Position numbers and translations under genes: made by a program. This document shows positions 22,701 to 34,600 of a stretch of DNA of 64,000 nucleotides, piece by piece. The stretch's first letter is position 1; each line of letters opens with the position of its first letter. The notes under the pieces are model-generated. The model was given only the letters and a program-made list of their open reading frames with translations, ran no database searches and had not been told where the DNA came from. This DNA is from Eremomyces bilateralis CBS 781.70 (lineage: Eukaryota > Ascomycota > Dothideomycetes > Eremomycetales > Eremomycetaceae): assembly GCF_010015585.1 (NCBI RefSeq), contig NW_022985072.1:356164-420163 (forward strand), read 5' to 3'.

Positions 22701-23497
22701 TTATCACTATGTACTAAGATTGTACCACGGTATGACCACCTGTAACTGAGGTAAGACATATCTTGTGGCCTAGTTTAGGGTGCAGACCGTGCGGTTCCAA
22801 TTCACTGGTCCGATTCAAAGTTCGCTAGACCTGGCTCGTGGGATTTCTGTTTCTTTCTCGTGTTGGATTGCATGTCCTTTGCATGATCTTTTCTCTCTCA
22901 CTAGATCCCTCCAAGACGTCTAGGAAGTCAAGAGATTTACAAGTTTGCTTATCTTTCGCCGCTTGAATTGGCACTAAACGCTATATGCTTGTCCTTATGA
23001 CGTCTGCGACGCGTCGACCTTAACTCATTTCTATCATCGATTTGACCTCGAGATTTGCGCCATCCTCTCTCTTTCCAAACGAATCCCCTGAATCTCAGCC
23101 TTCATCAATCCCCGAACAGCTCGCTTCTCCTCGGGATTTGCCGAGTCGCAATAGCTCGCCATCAAGCCTCCTCTGCAGGATATTATATGTGGCTTGGAAT
23201 CTTACGAAATGGAATCGTAATAGCCTCACCCTGAAAAGCATATCCCCCCACTTGGAGGCTCTCACGTAACTACGCCCCACGATCTAGCCCGTCCCATCGA
23301 GCAGGTGCAATATCCTTACCCAGTCCGCCGCACGCGACTGAGGCCTGCATCGGAGACCCTTGGTTCTTAGGTCTGGTCTTGAGCATTGATCACGTCGATC
23401 CGCTATAAACCTGGCCTTCCCCGAATCATTTCAATCATTTTTATGATCTACATCTTATGCGACTCCATTGACATCTGATTTCGAAACATCGACAACG
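19787..23497. other. 3.7 kb gene-poor region between copper ATPase and sulfate permease
   Basis: The largest gap of the first half of the window lies between two divergent transporter genes. It must hold both promoters: a TATA-like CTATAAAC at 23404-23411 is about 90 bp before the permease ATG. A small tandem repeat of CCTTGCTTGTC lies near 20455-20485. Open frames up to 150 codons (e.g. 22231-22683 minus) show no domain. A short plus-strand peptide at 22300-22431 (TPALGPGVLPLAIADVARGY and onward) vaguely recalls the hydrophobic start of HeLo-type domains but does not continue. No transposon ends, tRNA or rRNA were recognised. Confidence 0.5.
23404..23411 (+). promoter_or_regulatory. TATA-like box before sulfate permease
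   Basis: CTATAAAC lies about 90 bp upstream of the permease ATG, within a pyrimidine-rich leader. The spacing suits a fungal core promoter. No transcript start is known. Confidence 0.35.
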
Positions 23498-26164
23498 ATG
23501 TCTCAAGATGGAACTAAGTCCACCGATACCTGGACCAAAGTCGGCCGTGGGCTGGCGAAGGGTTTAGGAATCGAGTTGGAGGACCCTGTCCACAATGAGA
23601 GGGTGACGCGTGGTGAATCAGTCTTCTCGGTCACCAGCGCCGATACATATGTTGAAGAAGAACCAACCGTCGCCGAGTGGCTTCGACAAGTTGCTCCTAC
23701 CGGCCAAACTGTCGTCCAGTATTTCATCAACCTCTTCCCCTTCCTGAAATGGATCGGCCGGTACAATTTACAATGGCTCATTGGAGATCTTATTGCTGGT
23801 AAGGATCGCTGGGATTCTCAAAGGTTGACTTGGCTAACATGTTTTAGGCATTACTGTCGGCGCTGTCGTCGTTCCGCAAAGTATGGCATACGCAGAATTG
23901 GCCAAACTACCAGTCGAATTCGGACTCTACTCTTCTTTCATGGGAGTCTTGATCTATTGGTTCTTCGCGACCTCGAAGGACATCACCATCGGACCAGTCG
24001 CAGTCCTGTCTACCGTCACCGGCAACGTTGTCATTAAAGCTCAGGAGCAAATCCCAGATATGCCGCCATGGATCGTCACATCCGCCCTCGCAATCATTTG
24101 CGGTGGGATTGTCACCTTCCTCGGACTGGTGCGTATGGGATGGTTGGTTGAGTTCATTTCTCTCACCGCTATCACTGCGTTCATGACCGGATCCGCCATC
24201 AGTATCGCAGCAGGTCAAGTCCCTGCGATGATGGGCATCTCCGGCTTCTCCACTCGAGATGCCACCTATCAGGTGATCATCAATACGCTGAAGGGTTTGC
24301 CCCGGACGAACATCAATGCCGCCATGGGATTGAGTGCATTATTCTTGCTATATCTGATCCGCTTTACATGCGGCTACGCCGCACGCAAGCAGCCGCATCG
24401 TGCGAAGCTATACTTCTTCCTGTCGACTCTTCGAACTGCGTTCGTCATCCTCTTTTACACGATGATCAGCGCAGCGACGAATCTACACAGGAGGGATAAC
24501 CCTCGGTTCAGAATCCTCGGGAATGTGCCTAGAGGTAAGTGATGTCGGCAAACTACTAAGAAGGAAAGACGCTAATCACATTATAGGTTTCCAACACGCG
24601 AAGGTTCCCGAGCTTAATTCTACCATCATCCGCACCTTTACCAATGAAATTCCCGCCGCAGTCATCGTTTTGCTGATCGAGCACATTTCCATCTCCAAAT
24701 CCTTCGGCCGCATCAACAATTATACCATTGACCCGAGCCAGGAACTAGTCGCCATCGGCGTCACCAACCTGCTGGGTCCATTTTTAGGTGGTTACCCGGC
24801 CACTGGTTCGTTTAGTCGAACGGCAATCAAGAGCAAATCTGGCGTGCGAACTCCATTTGCCGGTGTTATTACCGCGATAATCGTCTTGTTGGCCATCTAT
24901 GCACTTCCTGCGGTCTTCTTCTACATCCCAAATGCCTCCCTTTCAGCTGTCATCATCCACGCTGTTGGCGACCTCATCACCCCACCCAATACTGTCTATC
25001 AATTCTGGCGGATATCCCCACTGGAAGTTCCGATCTTCTTCGCTGGTGTTTTCGTCACAATCTTTACCTCCATTGAGAATGGTATCTACACGACCATCGC
25101 GATTTCTGCTGCCATGTTGCTCTTCCGGATGTTCAAGGCCAAAGGTCGATTCCTCGGCAAGGTCAAGGTCCACTCCGTGATCGGAGACCATCTTCTGAAC
25201 CCGGATCAGTCGTCAGGAAAGCCTCGACTGAAGCAACTTCCCAAAGGCGATCCGGAGGAGAACACCCGAAACATTTTCTTACCGCTCGACCACAAAGACG
25301 GCAGCAATCCGACCGTTGAAGTCAGCGCGCCCTACCCAGGGATCTTCATCTATCGATTCTCTGAGGGATACAACTATCCCAACGCAAATCATTATCTCGA
25401 CTATCTCGTTGCCTCGATCTTCAAGGAGACCCGAAGGACCGACCCACATTCCTATGGCCGCCTCGGAGTACGTTGTTTCAACTCCCAACCCTTTATCCAG
25501 TCAACTAACATCATCACAGGACCGTCCATGGAACGACCCCGGCCCATCCCGCAGCGAAATGAAGCGAATCGACGCCGCCGGCGGTGTCGTCGAAGACGAG
25601 CGCCCCACCCTCAAAGCTATCATCCTCGACTTCTCCTCCGTCAACAACGTCGACGTGACCTCGGTCCAAAATCTCATCGACGTCCGCAACCAGCTCGACC
25701 GCTACGCCACCCCCGACCTCGTGGACTGGCACTTTGCCTGCATTAACAACCGCTGGACGAAGCGCGCCCTTGCCGCCGCCGGGTTCGGTCTCCCGACCTC
25801 GGCGTTCAAGGACGGCAGCGCGGGACACTGGAAGCCGATCTTCTCGGTGGCGGAGATCGGTGGATCGGATTCGGCGGCGGTGGCAGCGGATTACCGGAAC
25901 CGCGAGGACGAGGAGAACCAGCGGCGGGCGTCGGTGGTGGCGGCGCTGCCGGCGGATGCGGTGACGCGGCAGTCGAGCTCGGAGGACGACGCGGTGACGG
26001 AGGCGTTGGAGAAGACGCTGAGCTCGACGAAGGCGTATGGGACGGTGAAGACGACGGATCGGAAAGTCGCGGTGGTGCATGGGTTGAATCGGCCACTGTT
26101 CCATATGGATTTGACGAGCGCGTTGCAGGCGGCGATCGCGAATATAGAGGGGAAGACGGTGTAG
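23498..26164 (+). CDS. Sulfate permease, SulP family (SUL1/SutB-like)
   Basis: Four exons, 23498-23798, 23848-24534, 24587-25467 and 25520-26164, with introns of 49, 52 and 52 nt, give 837 residues. The first ATG is at 23498; the open frame upstream lacks one. The SulP membrane domain starts with FPFLKWIGRYNLQWLIGDLIAG and the signature PQSMAYAELAKLPVEFGLYSS, followed by TVTGNVV, the inverted-repeat helices and GGYPATGSFSRTAIKSKSG. The cytosolic C-terminus holds a STAS domain: KAIILDFSSVNNVDVTSVQ, the strand-helix motif with the conserved D-S-x-x-x-D-x-x-x-x-x region. The protein should import sulfate with protons across the plasma membrane, feeding sulfur assimilation. I see no palindromic CYS3/MetR-type site that I can support. 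Exon 4 shows a switch from C-ending to G-ending codons. Alternative anions (molybdate, selenate) cannot be excluded. Confidence 0.93.
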
Positions 26165-26734
26165 ATGGGGGAGATGCTTATTTTAATTTACTTTGAGATA
26201 CCTCTGGATGATACGCAGATAACGGCTGTGGATTCCGTTTCTTCACGCAGGAAATTATAATTGTCCTAGCATGCCTTTGTGCTCCGATTTCTGTAGAGTA
26301 TCACTGCATGTTCAAGTGTGTAGACAGTGATCGCTTCCATTGTTCCTGAGTTGTCCATTCCTTTGGATGGAACCTTCGAGGCTGCCTGTTCCTGTGCCCA
26401 CCGCTGCAAATCTTGTAGACCAGTAGGCGTCTCTACGCACCAAGCATTGTTATCTAATTGCTTGACTTTCATTCCTACGAATTTTTAAGCAGTACGTAAT
26501 TTCACCCCCTGGACGAATCCAACCGGCTGGTTGACTGTGCTGCTTCAATCGGCTTGGGCGAACCCTGTCCATCGCGCTAGTCCCGAATCGGAAAAACAAA
26601 AATTCATTAAAATTCAAACTTCATCTGCACCATCTCAACCAACTTTGACTACGAACACCACCTGTATCCGAACCAATATTTCTATAAATTCACAACTGTA
26701 TCAATCCCAAGGCTGTATTCAGTCTCAAGATACA
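26165..26734. other. Intergenic spacer upstream of NOP13-like gene
   Basis: About 570 bp between two genes on the same strand. It holds the permease 3' UTR and the NOP13-like promoter. The last 150 bp are A-rich and T-rich (AAAATTCATTAAAATTCAAAC), as is common before nucleolar protein genes. I see nothing else. Confidence 0.4.
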
Positions 26735-27901
26735 ATGGCCGAACCCGACACCACCCTCAAACGCAAGCGCGATGAAGACTTCGAACCCATCGAAGTCGAC
26801 CTCTCCCTCCCCACCCCCTCCTCCAAAAAGGCCGCCCGCAAAGGCAAGAAGTCCGCCCCCACCACATCCTCCACAACCCTCGAAACTACCGACCCCTCCG
26901 CCCCTGAACCTAAGAACCCCAACCACACCCGCTCCCCCTACGGCATCTGGATCGGCAACCTCCCCTGGACCACCACCAAGCCGCTCCTCCGCGCTTTCTT
27001 TAACGACAACGGCGTCCTCGACGCGGTCATCACCCGCGTGCACCTCCCACCCCCCAAGAAAGCCGACCTACCGCACCCGAACTCCGTGCGGCCGCCGCCG
27101 CAGAACAAGGGGTTCGCGTACGTCGATTTCTCGTCGCAGGAGGCCCTCGACGCCGCGCTGGCGCTGTCGGAGAAGGAGCTGGACGGGCGGAACGTGCTGA
27201 TTAAGAATGCGACGAACTTCGAGGGGCGGCCGGCGGTGGTGAAAACGGAGAATGGGGCCGAGGGGGGGGCGCAGAGTGCTGCGGATCCAGGGAAGAAGCC
27301 GAATAAGCGGGTGTTTGTCGGGAATCTGTCGTTTGATGTGACGAGGGAGGATCTGTTGGAGCATTTTGGGCAGTGTGGGGAGGTGGCGATGGTACATGTC
27401 GCGACGTTCGAGGACTCAGGGAAGTGTAAGGGGTATGCGTGGGTGACGTTCGAGGAGCTGGAGGGCGCGGAGGCGGCGGTGAAGGGGTGGGTGCTGGTGC
27501 CCGAGGAGGGCGAAGAGTCTGAGGAGGAAGAAGAGGACGAAGAAAAGGAGGGAGAGGCGAAGGTCAAGGTGGCGAAGAAGATGCGCCGGAAGAATATCAA
27601 ACGGATCGCCGGCCGGCCGATGCGGTGCGAGTTCGCGGAGGACGCGGAGACGCGGTATAAGAAGCGGTATGGCGGACCGAAAGGGGAGCGGAAGCCGTTC
27701 GCGGCCAATGGTGGTGGTGCCCGTGAGGCGGGCTCAGGCGAGCAGGAGGGCGGCGATGTGGCGCGAGCGGAGAACTCGTATGCCGGGAAGCCTCACGAGA
27801 AGAAGAATCGGAAGTCCAGAGCTCCGCATGTCGCGGAGGCGCCGATGAGGGCGTCCGTGGCAATTGTGGAGGGGGCGGGGAGGAAGACGACGTTTGATTG
27901 A
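26735..27901 (+). CDS. NOP13: Nucleolar RNA-binding protein, NOP13-like (two RRMs)
   Basis: Single exon, 388 residues from the ATG at 26735; an open frame extends upstream but without a sensible start. A basic N-terminus (KKAARKGKK) is followed by RRM1 at about 70-160 with RNP2 IWIGNL and RNP1 KGFAYVDF, and RRM2 at about 192-302 with RNP2 VFVGNL and RNP1 KGYAWVTF. An acidic run of Glu/Asp at about 255-275 interrupts RRM2 before its last strand (RPMRCEFAED). The tail RYKKRYGGPKGERKPF is typical of the Nop13 family. Yeast Nop13 is found in pre-ribosomal particles in the nucleolus; a similar role is inferred. The first half uses C-ending and the second half G-ending codons. Ends 219 bp before convergent KEX2. 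Confidence 0.88.
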   Translation: MAEPDTTLKRKRDEDFEPIEVDLSLPTPSSKKAARKGKKSAPTTSSTTLETTDPSAPEPKNPNHTRSPYGIWIGNLPWTTTKPLLRAFFNDNGVLDAVITRVHLPPPKKADLPHPNSVRPPPQNKGFAYVDFSSQEALDAALALSEKELDGRNVLIKNATNFEGRPAVVKTENGAEGGAQSAADPGKKPNKRVFVGNLSFDVTREDLLEHFGQCGEVAMVHVATFEDSGKCKGYAWVTFEELEGAEAAVKGWVLVPEEGEESEEEEEDEEKEGEAKVKVAKKMRRKNIKRIAGRPMRCEFAEDAETRYKKRYGGPKGERKPFAANGGGAREAGSGEQEGGDVARAENSYAGKPHEKKNRKSRAPHVAEAPMRASVAIVEGAGRKTTFD

Positions 27902-28120
27902 TTGATATTATGAGATTTCGATGAGAGAGGGAGAGGGTTGGTTGGGGGGTGTTTAAAAATCATCGGGGAAGACGCGTGAAATTTCCACATCGTATATAAA
28001 TACAACTTTCCGCGCCGCTGAGACGCAGGTACGCATTGTCTTGCATAACCTACATGCATGCATGCCCTTGACTCCAAGTAATCTAGTACAGCAAGGAAAC
28101 TAATAACCAACCGGAATATC

Positions 28121-30604
28121 TCACCCTCGTGCCCTGCTCCCACTCCCCTCGCTGCTATCCTCCTCCGCGTCGCTCAACTCGACCTTCTCATCCTGGTACG
28201 GCTCCTCATCCTCCTCACTAAACAACTCCTCCTCACTCTCCCCCGCAAACGCATCATACAGCTCCCCCGCCCTCCTCCTCCTCCCCTTCCCCCTCCGCGC
28301 AATCATCCCCTCCCGCTCCCCACTCTCCTCCTCATCCGGCAACACGTCAAACTCATACACATCCCGTGGATTCCGCCGCTTCCGCCACCGGATGACCACC
28401 AGCGCGATGCACAGCCCAATCACGAACGCCACGATCAGCCCCATCGCGGCGTAGATCCAGATCTGCGTTTTCTTGGACACGCCGAAGGTGGGAAAGGGGG
28501 AGGGGAGGAAGGAACTGTCGGGCACGGCGCTGGGGCTGGCGGATGGGTCCGCGCCGATGATGCCGGACGCCTCGGGCGCGTCGCTTGGAGGAGCGCCGGC
28601 GGAGGAGGGCTTGCTGGGTCGGTCGATGTGGTCAGTGGGGTTCCCTGGGACCGAGGTGACGGGCGACCCGCCGACAGACGTGGTGTCGGGGGACGCGGTG
28701 ACGGTGGATGGGTCGTCGTCGTGGTCGCTGTCATCGCCCGGGAGGGGCATCGGGAGGAGACCCTGCTTGTCGGCGTCGATAGATTCGCCCCAGAGTCGGA
28801 GTTTCCAGTCCTGGAAGGTGCCGGCGAACTCGTTGACGTGGCGGTCTTTCACGATGATGGTCCAGGTGCCGACGCCGGATTCGCCCCAGTGTACGACGCT
28901 CATGAAGGTCCAGTCGACGTAGCCAACGGCGGCGTCGTCGCGGGGGCGGTCGACGGAGAGGTAGGAGACGAGGCCGGTAGGGGAGTGGAGCTCGACGGAG
29001 AGGTCGCCGCGGCGTTGGTGGGGGACGTTCATGGTGACAGTGATGTGCTCGACGCGCTCGAAGTTCGCGTCCTTCAGCATGTCTTCGGTGACGTCGAAGG
29101 ACGACGCGAGGCCTTGGTCGCCCTGTGGGAGCCCGTGGCGGACGTGGATCCATGGGCTGTGGAACCAAGCTTGCGGGTTGACGACCTCCCAGGACTTGGC
29201 GAGGTCGACGATGGCGTAGGCGTCGAGGCGGCCGTAGCCGTATTGGTGGTGGAAGCGGCGCCCGAGCGCGGTGTCTTGCCATTCTTCCGGCTGGCTGCCG
29301 TCGTAGAAGGGTTGTGCGGTGAGGATGGTGAGGTATTGCATGTCGCGCCAGGTGAGGTCGGGTCGCTGTTCGAGGACGAGGGCGTACACTCCCGCTGCGA
29401 GAGGGCCGGCGGCCGATGTGCCTCCGTGACCTCGTGTACAGGTGTCTTTTCCGACGTCGGTGGTGTGGATGGCTTCTCCGGCGCCGGAGCTGTAGGTGAC
29501 GACGAGCTGCGCGCTGCATTGTTCGGAGTAATAGGGATGTTGGTTCATCTTATCGATGGCTCCGACGGTGATGCTATAGATACTGTTTGTATAGCCGTCG
29601 AAGTTGCAGTTGTCGCCATTTGAGGCGCCGTTGCCAGCGGCAAAGACATATATGGTGCCCTTGCCTTGGCGGCCCTTTTGAACGGCGGTGACAAAAGCCC
29701 TTCTGATCAGGATTCCCGGACCTTCCATTGTCCTCCCATCATCCGGAGGACCCCATGAACATGAATAAATGTCATTATCTTGAAATCCAAACGTAACCGA
29801 CTCCGCTTCATCGATATCGGAAATGGGCTTGCTGAGGATGCGGACCCCCGACACCCTCGATTCGTAGGCCACGCCAACACCACAGACATTGTTCCGGACC
29901 GCCGCCACCTCGCCTGCACACCTGGTCCCGTGCCGATCGTCGGAAAGGCGCGGTTTCGGTTCGTCGCTTTTGTCGTTAAAGTCGTAAGAGCCCGCCGCGA
30001 AATAATTGTCTTTCAAGTCGTCCGAATCCAGGTCCAGCCCGTCGTCGATAATGCACACCGTCGCATTCTTGCCCGTGATGCCTTCCATCCAGACTCCGGT
30101 CACATTGAGGTCGTTGCCCACTTGGATAGGGTTATGTAGATGCCATTGATCTCCGAAGATGGGATCCTTAATCCCGAGGCTGCCTGCGTAGTCCACGATC
30201 ACACGCTTCGATGGGCTTTCCACGACGGGGAGCGCTGATCTCTTGAATAGCCGTTGGCGCAGCGCTTGTTTCTGGTTTAATAGCACTCCGTCCAAGATAT
30301 GTCGTTCCGTATCCACTTCCCGCTTCCTCCTCCTCCACTTTAATTCTTCGACCGCATCATCGACCACGTCCGCAATGTGCCGTGGCGCACTGAAAACGTG
30401 GTGTCCATCCAAGGCGCCAACCTCCCCCTCATAGCGCAGGTTCAAGTGTGACGCGAAATCTCGGGGCGATGTTGAGCCATCCAGATGGACGGCATAATAA
30501 TCGTTTTGTTCATGGTCCCGCGTATTGCGTACCTGATGCGCTGAGGCAATGGAAGGGACGGCCGTCACCCAAAGGGAGAGCGCCAGGAATATCCGAGGAA
30601 TCAT
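28121..30604 (-). CDS. KEX2: Kexin, Golgi proprotein convertase
   Basis: Single exon, 827 residues. A signal peptide (MIPRIFLALSLWVTAVPSIASA) is followed by a propeptide containing dibasic sites, KR at about 121-122 and 133-134, that suit autocatalytic release. The subtilisin domain has the catalytic residues in kexin context: Asp187 in CIIDDGLD, His225 in DRHGTRCAGE, oxyanion Asn325 in AAGNGASNG and Ser397 in GGTSAAGPLA. A P/Homo-B domain follows (SWEVVNPQAWFHSPW to WKLRLWGES). A Ser/Pro/Thr-rich stalk, one membrane helix (about 715-740) and an 85-residue acidic tail complete it. The tail has YEFDVL just inside the membrane, matching the tyrosine TGN-retrieval signal of yeast Kex2. The enzyme cleaves after Lys-Arg in secreted precursors in the late Golgi. 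It is divergent from the PhoD-like gene, with about 1 kb between starts. Confidence 0.97.
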   Translation of the reverse strand: MIPRIFLALSLWVTAVPSIASAHQVRNTRDHEQNDYYAVHLDGSTSPRDFASHLNLRYEGEVGALDGHHVFSAPRHIADVVDDAVEELKWRRRKREVDTERHILDGVLLNQKQALRQRLFKRSALPVVESPSKRVIVDYAGSLGIKDPIFGDQWHLHNPIQVGNDLNVTGVWMEGITGKNATVCIIDDGLDLDSDDLKDNYFAAGSYDFNDKSDEPKPRLSDDRHGTRCAGEVAAVRNNVCGVGVAYESRVSGVRILSKPISDIDEAESVTFGFQDNDIYSCSWGPPDDGRTMEGPGILIRRAFVTAVQKGRQGKGTIYVFAAGNGASNGDNCNFDGYTNSIYSITVGAIDKMNQHPYYSEQCSAQLVVTYSSGAGEAIHTTDVGKDTCTRGHGGTSAAGPLAAGVYALVLEQRPDLTWRDMQYLTILTAQPFYDGSQPEEWQDTALGRRFHHQYGYGRLDAYAIVDLAKSWEVVNPQAWFHSPWIHVRHGLPQGDQGLASSFDVTEDMLKDANFERVEHITVTMNVPHQRRGDLSVELHSPTGLVSYLSVDRPRDDAAVGYVDWTFMSVVHWGESGVGTWTIIVKDRHVNEFAGTFQDWKLRLWGESIDADKQGLLPMPLPGDDSDHDDDPSTVTASPDTTSVGGSPVTSVPGNPTDHIDRPSKPSSAGAPPSDAPEASGIIGADPSASPSAVPDSSFLPSPFPTFGVSKKTQIWIYAAMGLIVAFVIGLCIALVVIRWRKRRNPRDVYEFDVLPDEEESGEREGMIARRGKGRRRRAGELYDAFAGESEEELFSEEDEEPYQDEKVELSDAEEDSSEGSGSRARG

Positions 30605-31642
30605 ATCCGTTTAGGATGCATCGGTGTTGATATGTGTCGAAGTCGAGAGAACCCGCGAGGTGGAATATATCCCGATATGTCACCTCGACAGATGAATAGA
30701 TCGGATGGCTAGGGGGTTGAGCAAAGGTATTGCACCCAGTGCAGGCAGCAGAAAGACGATTCTCGGCGATATCAGATCAGCTGGGAGAAGAGAGAGGGGT
30801 AGAATTATTACAATCTTTAAGTGGAAGCAACAAAATATGGAATAGGAAGACACCGCATTGAGGAATTTTCCAGGAGCAATGCGGATTTGGCTGGGATTCT
30901 TATTGATACTCAGCCAGTATCATGATGGAAGTCAAGTGTCCTTTAAGAGGGAGTCCATTAACCTGCCGGACCAGCAAGAAGGGGCGCCACAATAGACGCC
31001 ACAATGGACTCAAATAGATTGGGCTGACTCAGCACTCAACTCGTGTACCGGTGTACGGTACTACGGTGGTCGGTCAGTGACGGTCACTCACTTCGGTGTA
31101 TCGGTGTATGATCATATGATGTGTCATGTTTATGTGGCTATGTGGCGGTGCAAGTGGGCAATGTGGCTTGATCAATGCCAAGTTCTAGCCGTCCAAACAG
31201 TCCAATCATATCCTAGATCTCTCCACCCCCTGTCCTCCTTCCCGCCATCTCATCGTGCATTTTGGAGTTTATGGGGCATTTCCTGGCATTTCCTGGCCAT
31301 CCATCACTTCATCACTGCGCTACCTGGCGCATCTCCATTTACCAGCCACTCAATAATGAATTTTACGATGTTATGATCTTTGCTATACCTGGCTTCCCCT
31401 TCCGATGTCTTTCTGTCCCGATTTTTCGTCTTCGCAATGAGTTGAGCGTCACTGTCGCAACCCGTCTACCAACGACTTGAATCTCACCCTTTGAAGACAC
31501 TGATATTGTGAACGGCATCTTTGCATGTCCCCCGCTTATTGATTCCTTGAAAATATCTGACCCTGCTATTCATAGTAATTGAAGTAGTTTATTCCCTTGG
31601 TTTAATTGATACCCGAAAGCTGCACATATCCATCTACTCGTT
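30605..31642. other. Shared promoter region of KEX2 and PhoD-like gene
   Basis: About 1 kb between divergent starts. It contains A/T-rich and GGTGTA-rich stretches (31050-31120) but no gene. I see no recognisable control site that I would name. Confidence 0.4.
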
Positions 31643-34600
31643 ATGGACCAACGGAGAAGCAGTGGATCTCGCCCGGAGCGAGTGCCTGTACCCGCGCAAG
31701 TCCGAAAGAATGCATATCAACACCAAGAGGAGCCTCGCTACCATGGAAAGGCACCTGCGACCGGCGGTGAAGAAATGTCTTATGTTCCGGCTCGCTCCAA
31801 TTCGCATCGTCGAAGGGATAGCCAACTCTACTATGCTCTAGAAGAACTGCCCGCTGCACCCGATGCTCCTCGAGGAGGACCGCCATTGTCGTACAAAGAC
31901 TCTGTTGGCCCATCTGCATCTGCGCCGGTTCGACGGCGCAGTGATCCTAAATCGTATTCCTCACGTATCGCAACGCAACCTCCGAACATCGATACTGGCG
32001 CCACGCGACACCGAGATCCTCCGTTCGAACCGGTTTCCCCGGAAGGACAAGCGACATCCTCTAGTATGCGTTTAGCGAACCCAAAAGACCGCGTTGCGAG
32101 CGGCGAAACCGTCGCGAGAAGGGGATCCGTCCCCGACAGATCGCCGCTGCAAAAGCTAGAGGGCAAACTTGGGGACATCAGTAAGGAAGAGAAGCGTGCT
32201 CGGATTGCCGAAGCGGAAATACGAGCGAGGGAGGCTAGAGAACGGTCCGACGCGAAGAAACAAAGGTCGAGGCAAGCTACACGAGACGCCCTTGAGAGGA
32301 CAACGGGAGGCAGTGAACAACAAAATTTAGTGCCTTCCCGAAGCGATAAACCCAGACGGGCCGCTACGATGCCAGTGAGAGGAAATATGGATCCAGGACC
32401 AGTTCGTGATCCTGAAAGGGAGCATGCTCCAAGCCACCATGATCAGACCGTGCTTCCTCCTCCGAGGCGATCCCAAACCCAAAGGTCGGTTAGTGGGCCT
32501 AGTCAACAAGTCCCTTATGCTGTGGAGCCTGTTGATCAATATGCGCCGCAACCAAGAAAGAGTGTCTCTACAAAGCCGCGCCCAAGCAGTGGAAGACACG
32601 ATTACGAGCACAAAGAACCGCGAACCCCTCCGCAAGGTGCTCTTGCAACTGGAGCGGCAGGTGCCACAGGATTAGGTCTCTACGCATCCCAGGACTCGCC
32701 AAATCAATATCACGCCCACGAATCACCGAACGTAACAGTCGCACGAAGCGGAAGCAAGAAATTGCAGAAGCAGCCTCCCCGCCCGAATAGTTATGTATCT
32801 CGAGATCCGGGACCGTCATCTGCCCCAACTGCACCTCCACCCCAGAGAACTGTATCCCAGGGCTATGACCCTGCATATCCTCCTAAACCTAGCGTGACAA
32901 GCACACGAACCGGTCCACTACATGAAATGAGTCAGTCGAAACATCGGGACGCACCGCTCCCGGCACCAATGGCACGAGACAACCATCTTGTGCCTCCCAA
33001 GCAACCTGGACAACACCATCATCACTTCCTCCACCGTCATGATGAGCCAGAGAGACGGTACCAGAAAACCCCGACCATTGAAGAATTTCGGAGAGCGGGA
33101 ACCGCAACGCTGGTCATCGATGACTTCCGCCTGGACAATGCCGCTCCAAAAGCTGGAGTTGATAATGACCCGTGGTGGGAGAAGAGCACTGGATCACAAC
33201 GCCGTCGGCACTCCGGTCAGGCTGCCGCAGCACCCTACGACACTTACGAAGGACCGTATAAAGACGAAACGGGAAGAACACTGTTCAACCCTCCGCTGTA
33301 CCTCAAGAGTGGCCCACTGCTAAGATATTGTGGCATCCAACGGGAACAGACAACAGCTCGAAATGGAGAACTTCTCGAACATGAGACATGGCGCGGCACC
33401 ATCATGATCGTCACGATCGACAACCAGTCCACCTACACCACCCCTCCCACCCTCCGGCTCTTTAGCTCCCCAACCGAACTCCCCCCACCACCCCCAACCC
33501 ACCTCGACGCCACCAACGGGCAACAACTCGCCCCCGAATACGTCGACCCTATCGCCGGCGCCATCAAAGGCAGCCGCATCGGCAAAACCCTCTACGTCCG
33601 CCCCGTCGAATACCTCCCGGAAGGCATCGACCTCTCCCGCGTCGAAGACGATTCCGGCCTTTTCGAAGAAACCCCCTCCCCTCCCCCCCACGGCCAAGCC
33701 ACCCCCGGCGCCACCCGCACCCAAAAACGCACCCGCGACGGCGACCACCTCGGCAGATACCGCGAAGTCAGAGCCGTGCGCCTGCACGCGGAGCGCGGCG
33801 TCACGTTCTGGCGGTTCCACCTCGGCGTTGAGCTCGGAACGCGGGCGGCGCGCGTGGCGTATCGCATCAACCGCGGGCCAGCGATCCCATTCTGGGTGCC
33901 GGCGCGCGGTGAGTCGATGAACATCATGTTCTCTTCGTGCAACGGGTTTAGCGTCTCGGTGGATCCACGGGAGTTCGGCGGGCCGGATCCACTATGGCGG
34001 GACGTGTTGAATGCGCATACGCTGCGGCCGTTCCACGTGATGGTGGGAGGTGGGGACCAGGTGTATAATGATCGGGCGACGGTGGAGACGGAGCGGTTGG
34101 CGGAGTGGTGCGCGGTGAAGCGGCCGGGGGCGAAGGAGGATTGGCCGTTTAGTGCGGAGATGCAGGAGGAGTTGGAGGAGTTTTATCTGAATCGGTATGC
34201 GATGTGGTTTTCGCAGGGGCTGTTCGGGATGGCCGCGGGGATGATTCCTATGGTGAACATTTGGGATGACCATGACATAATCGACGTAAGTTGGAGACAT
34301 ACTTCTCCTAGGTAAGTTTCACGATACTGACGTTGGCTAGGGGTTCGGTTCATATCCGCACCATTTCATGAGCTCTCCAGTGTTTTCCGGCATCGGAAAC
34401 GTCGCTTACAAATACTACATGCTTTTCCAGCATCATAGTCTTCCCCAAGAGCTAGAGAAAGACGAGCCGTCATGGATCCTCGGAGCAGAACCTGGTCCTT
34501 ATATCCAGGAGCTGAGCCGGAACTTGTTCCTGTCTTTCGGGAAGCAGATCGCGTTCCTGGGGCTTGACTGCAGGACTGAGAGGATGCGGGATTCAGTCTT

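Noticed and set aside
28628-29623. A 331-codon plus-strand open frame over KEX2
   Set aside because: It is antisense to the kexin catalytic and P domains, which are complete and conserved; its composition (Val/Asp/Gly-rich) is the expected mirror of GC-rich codons.
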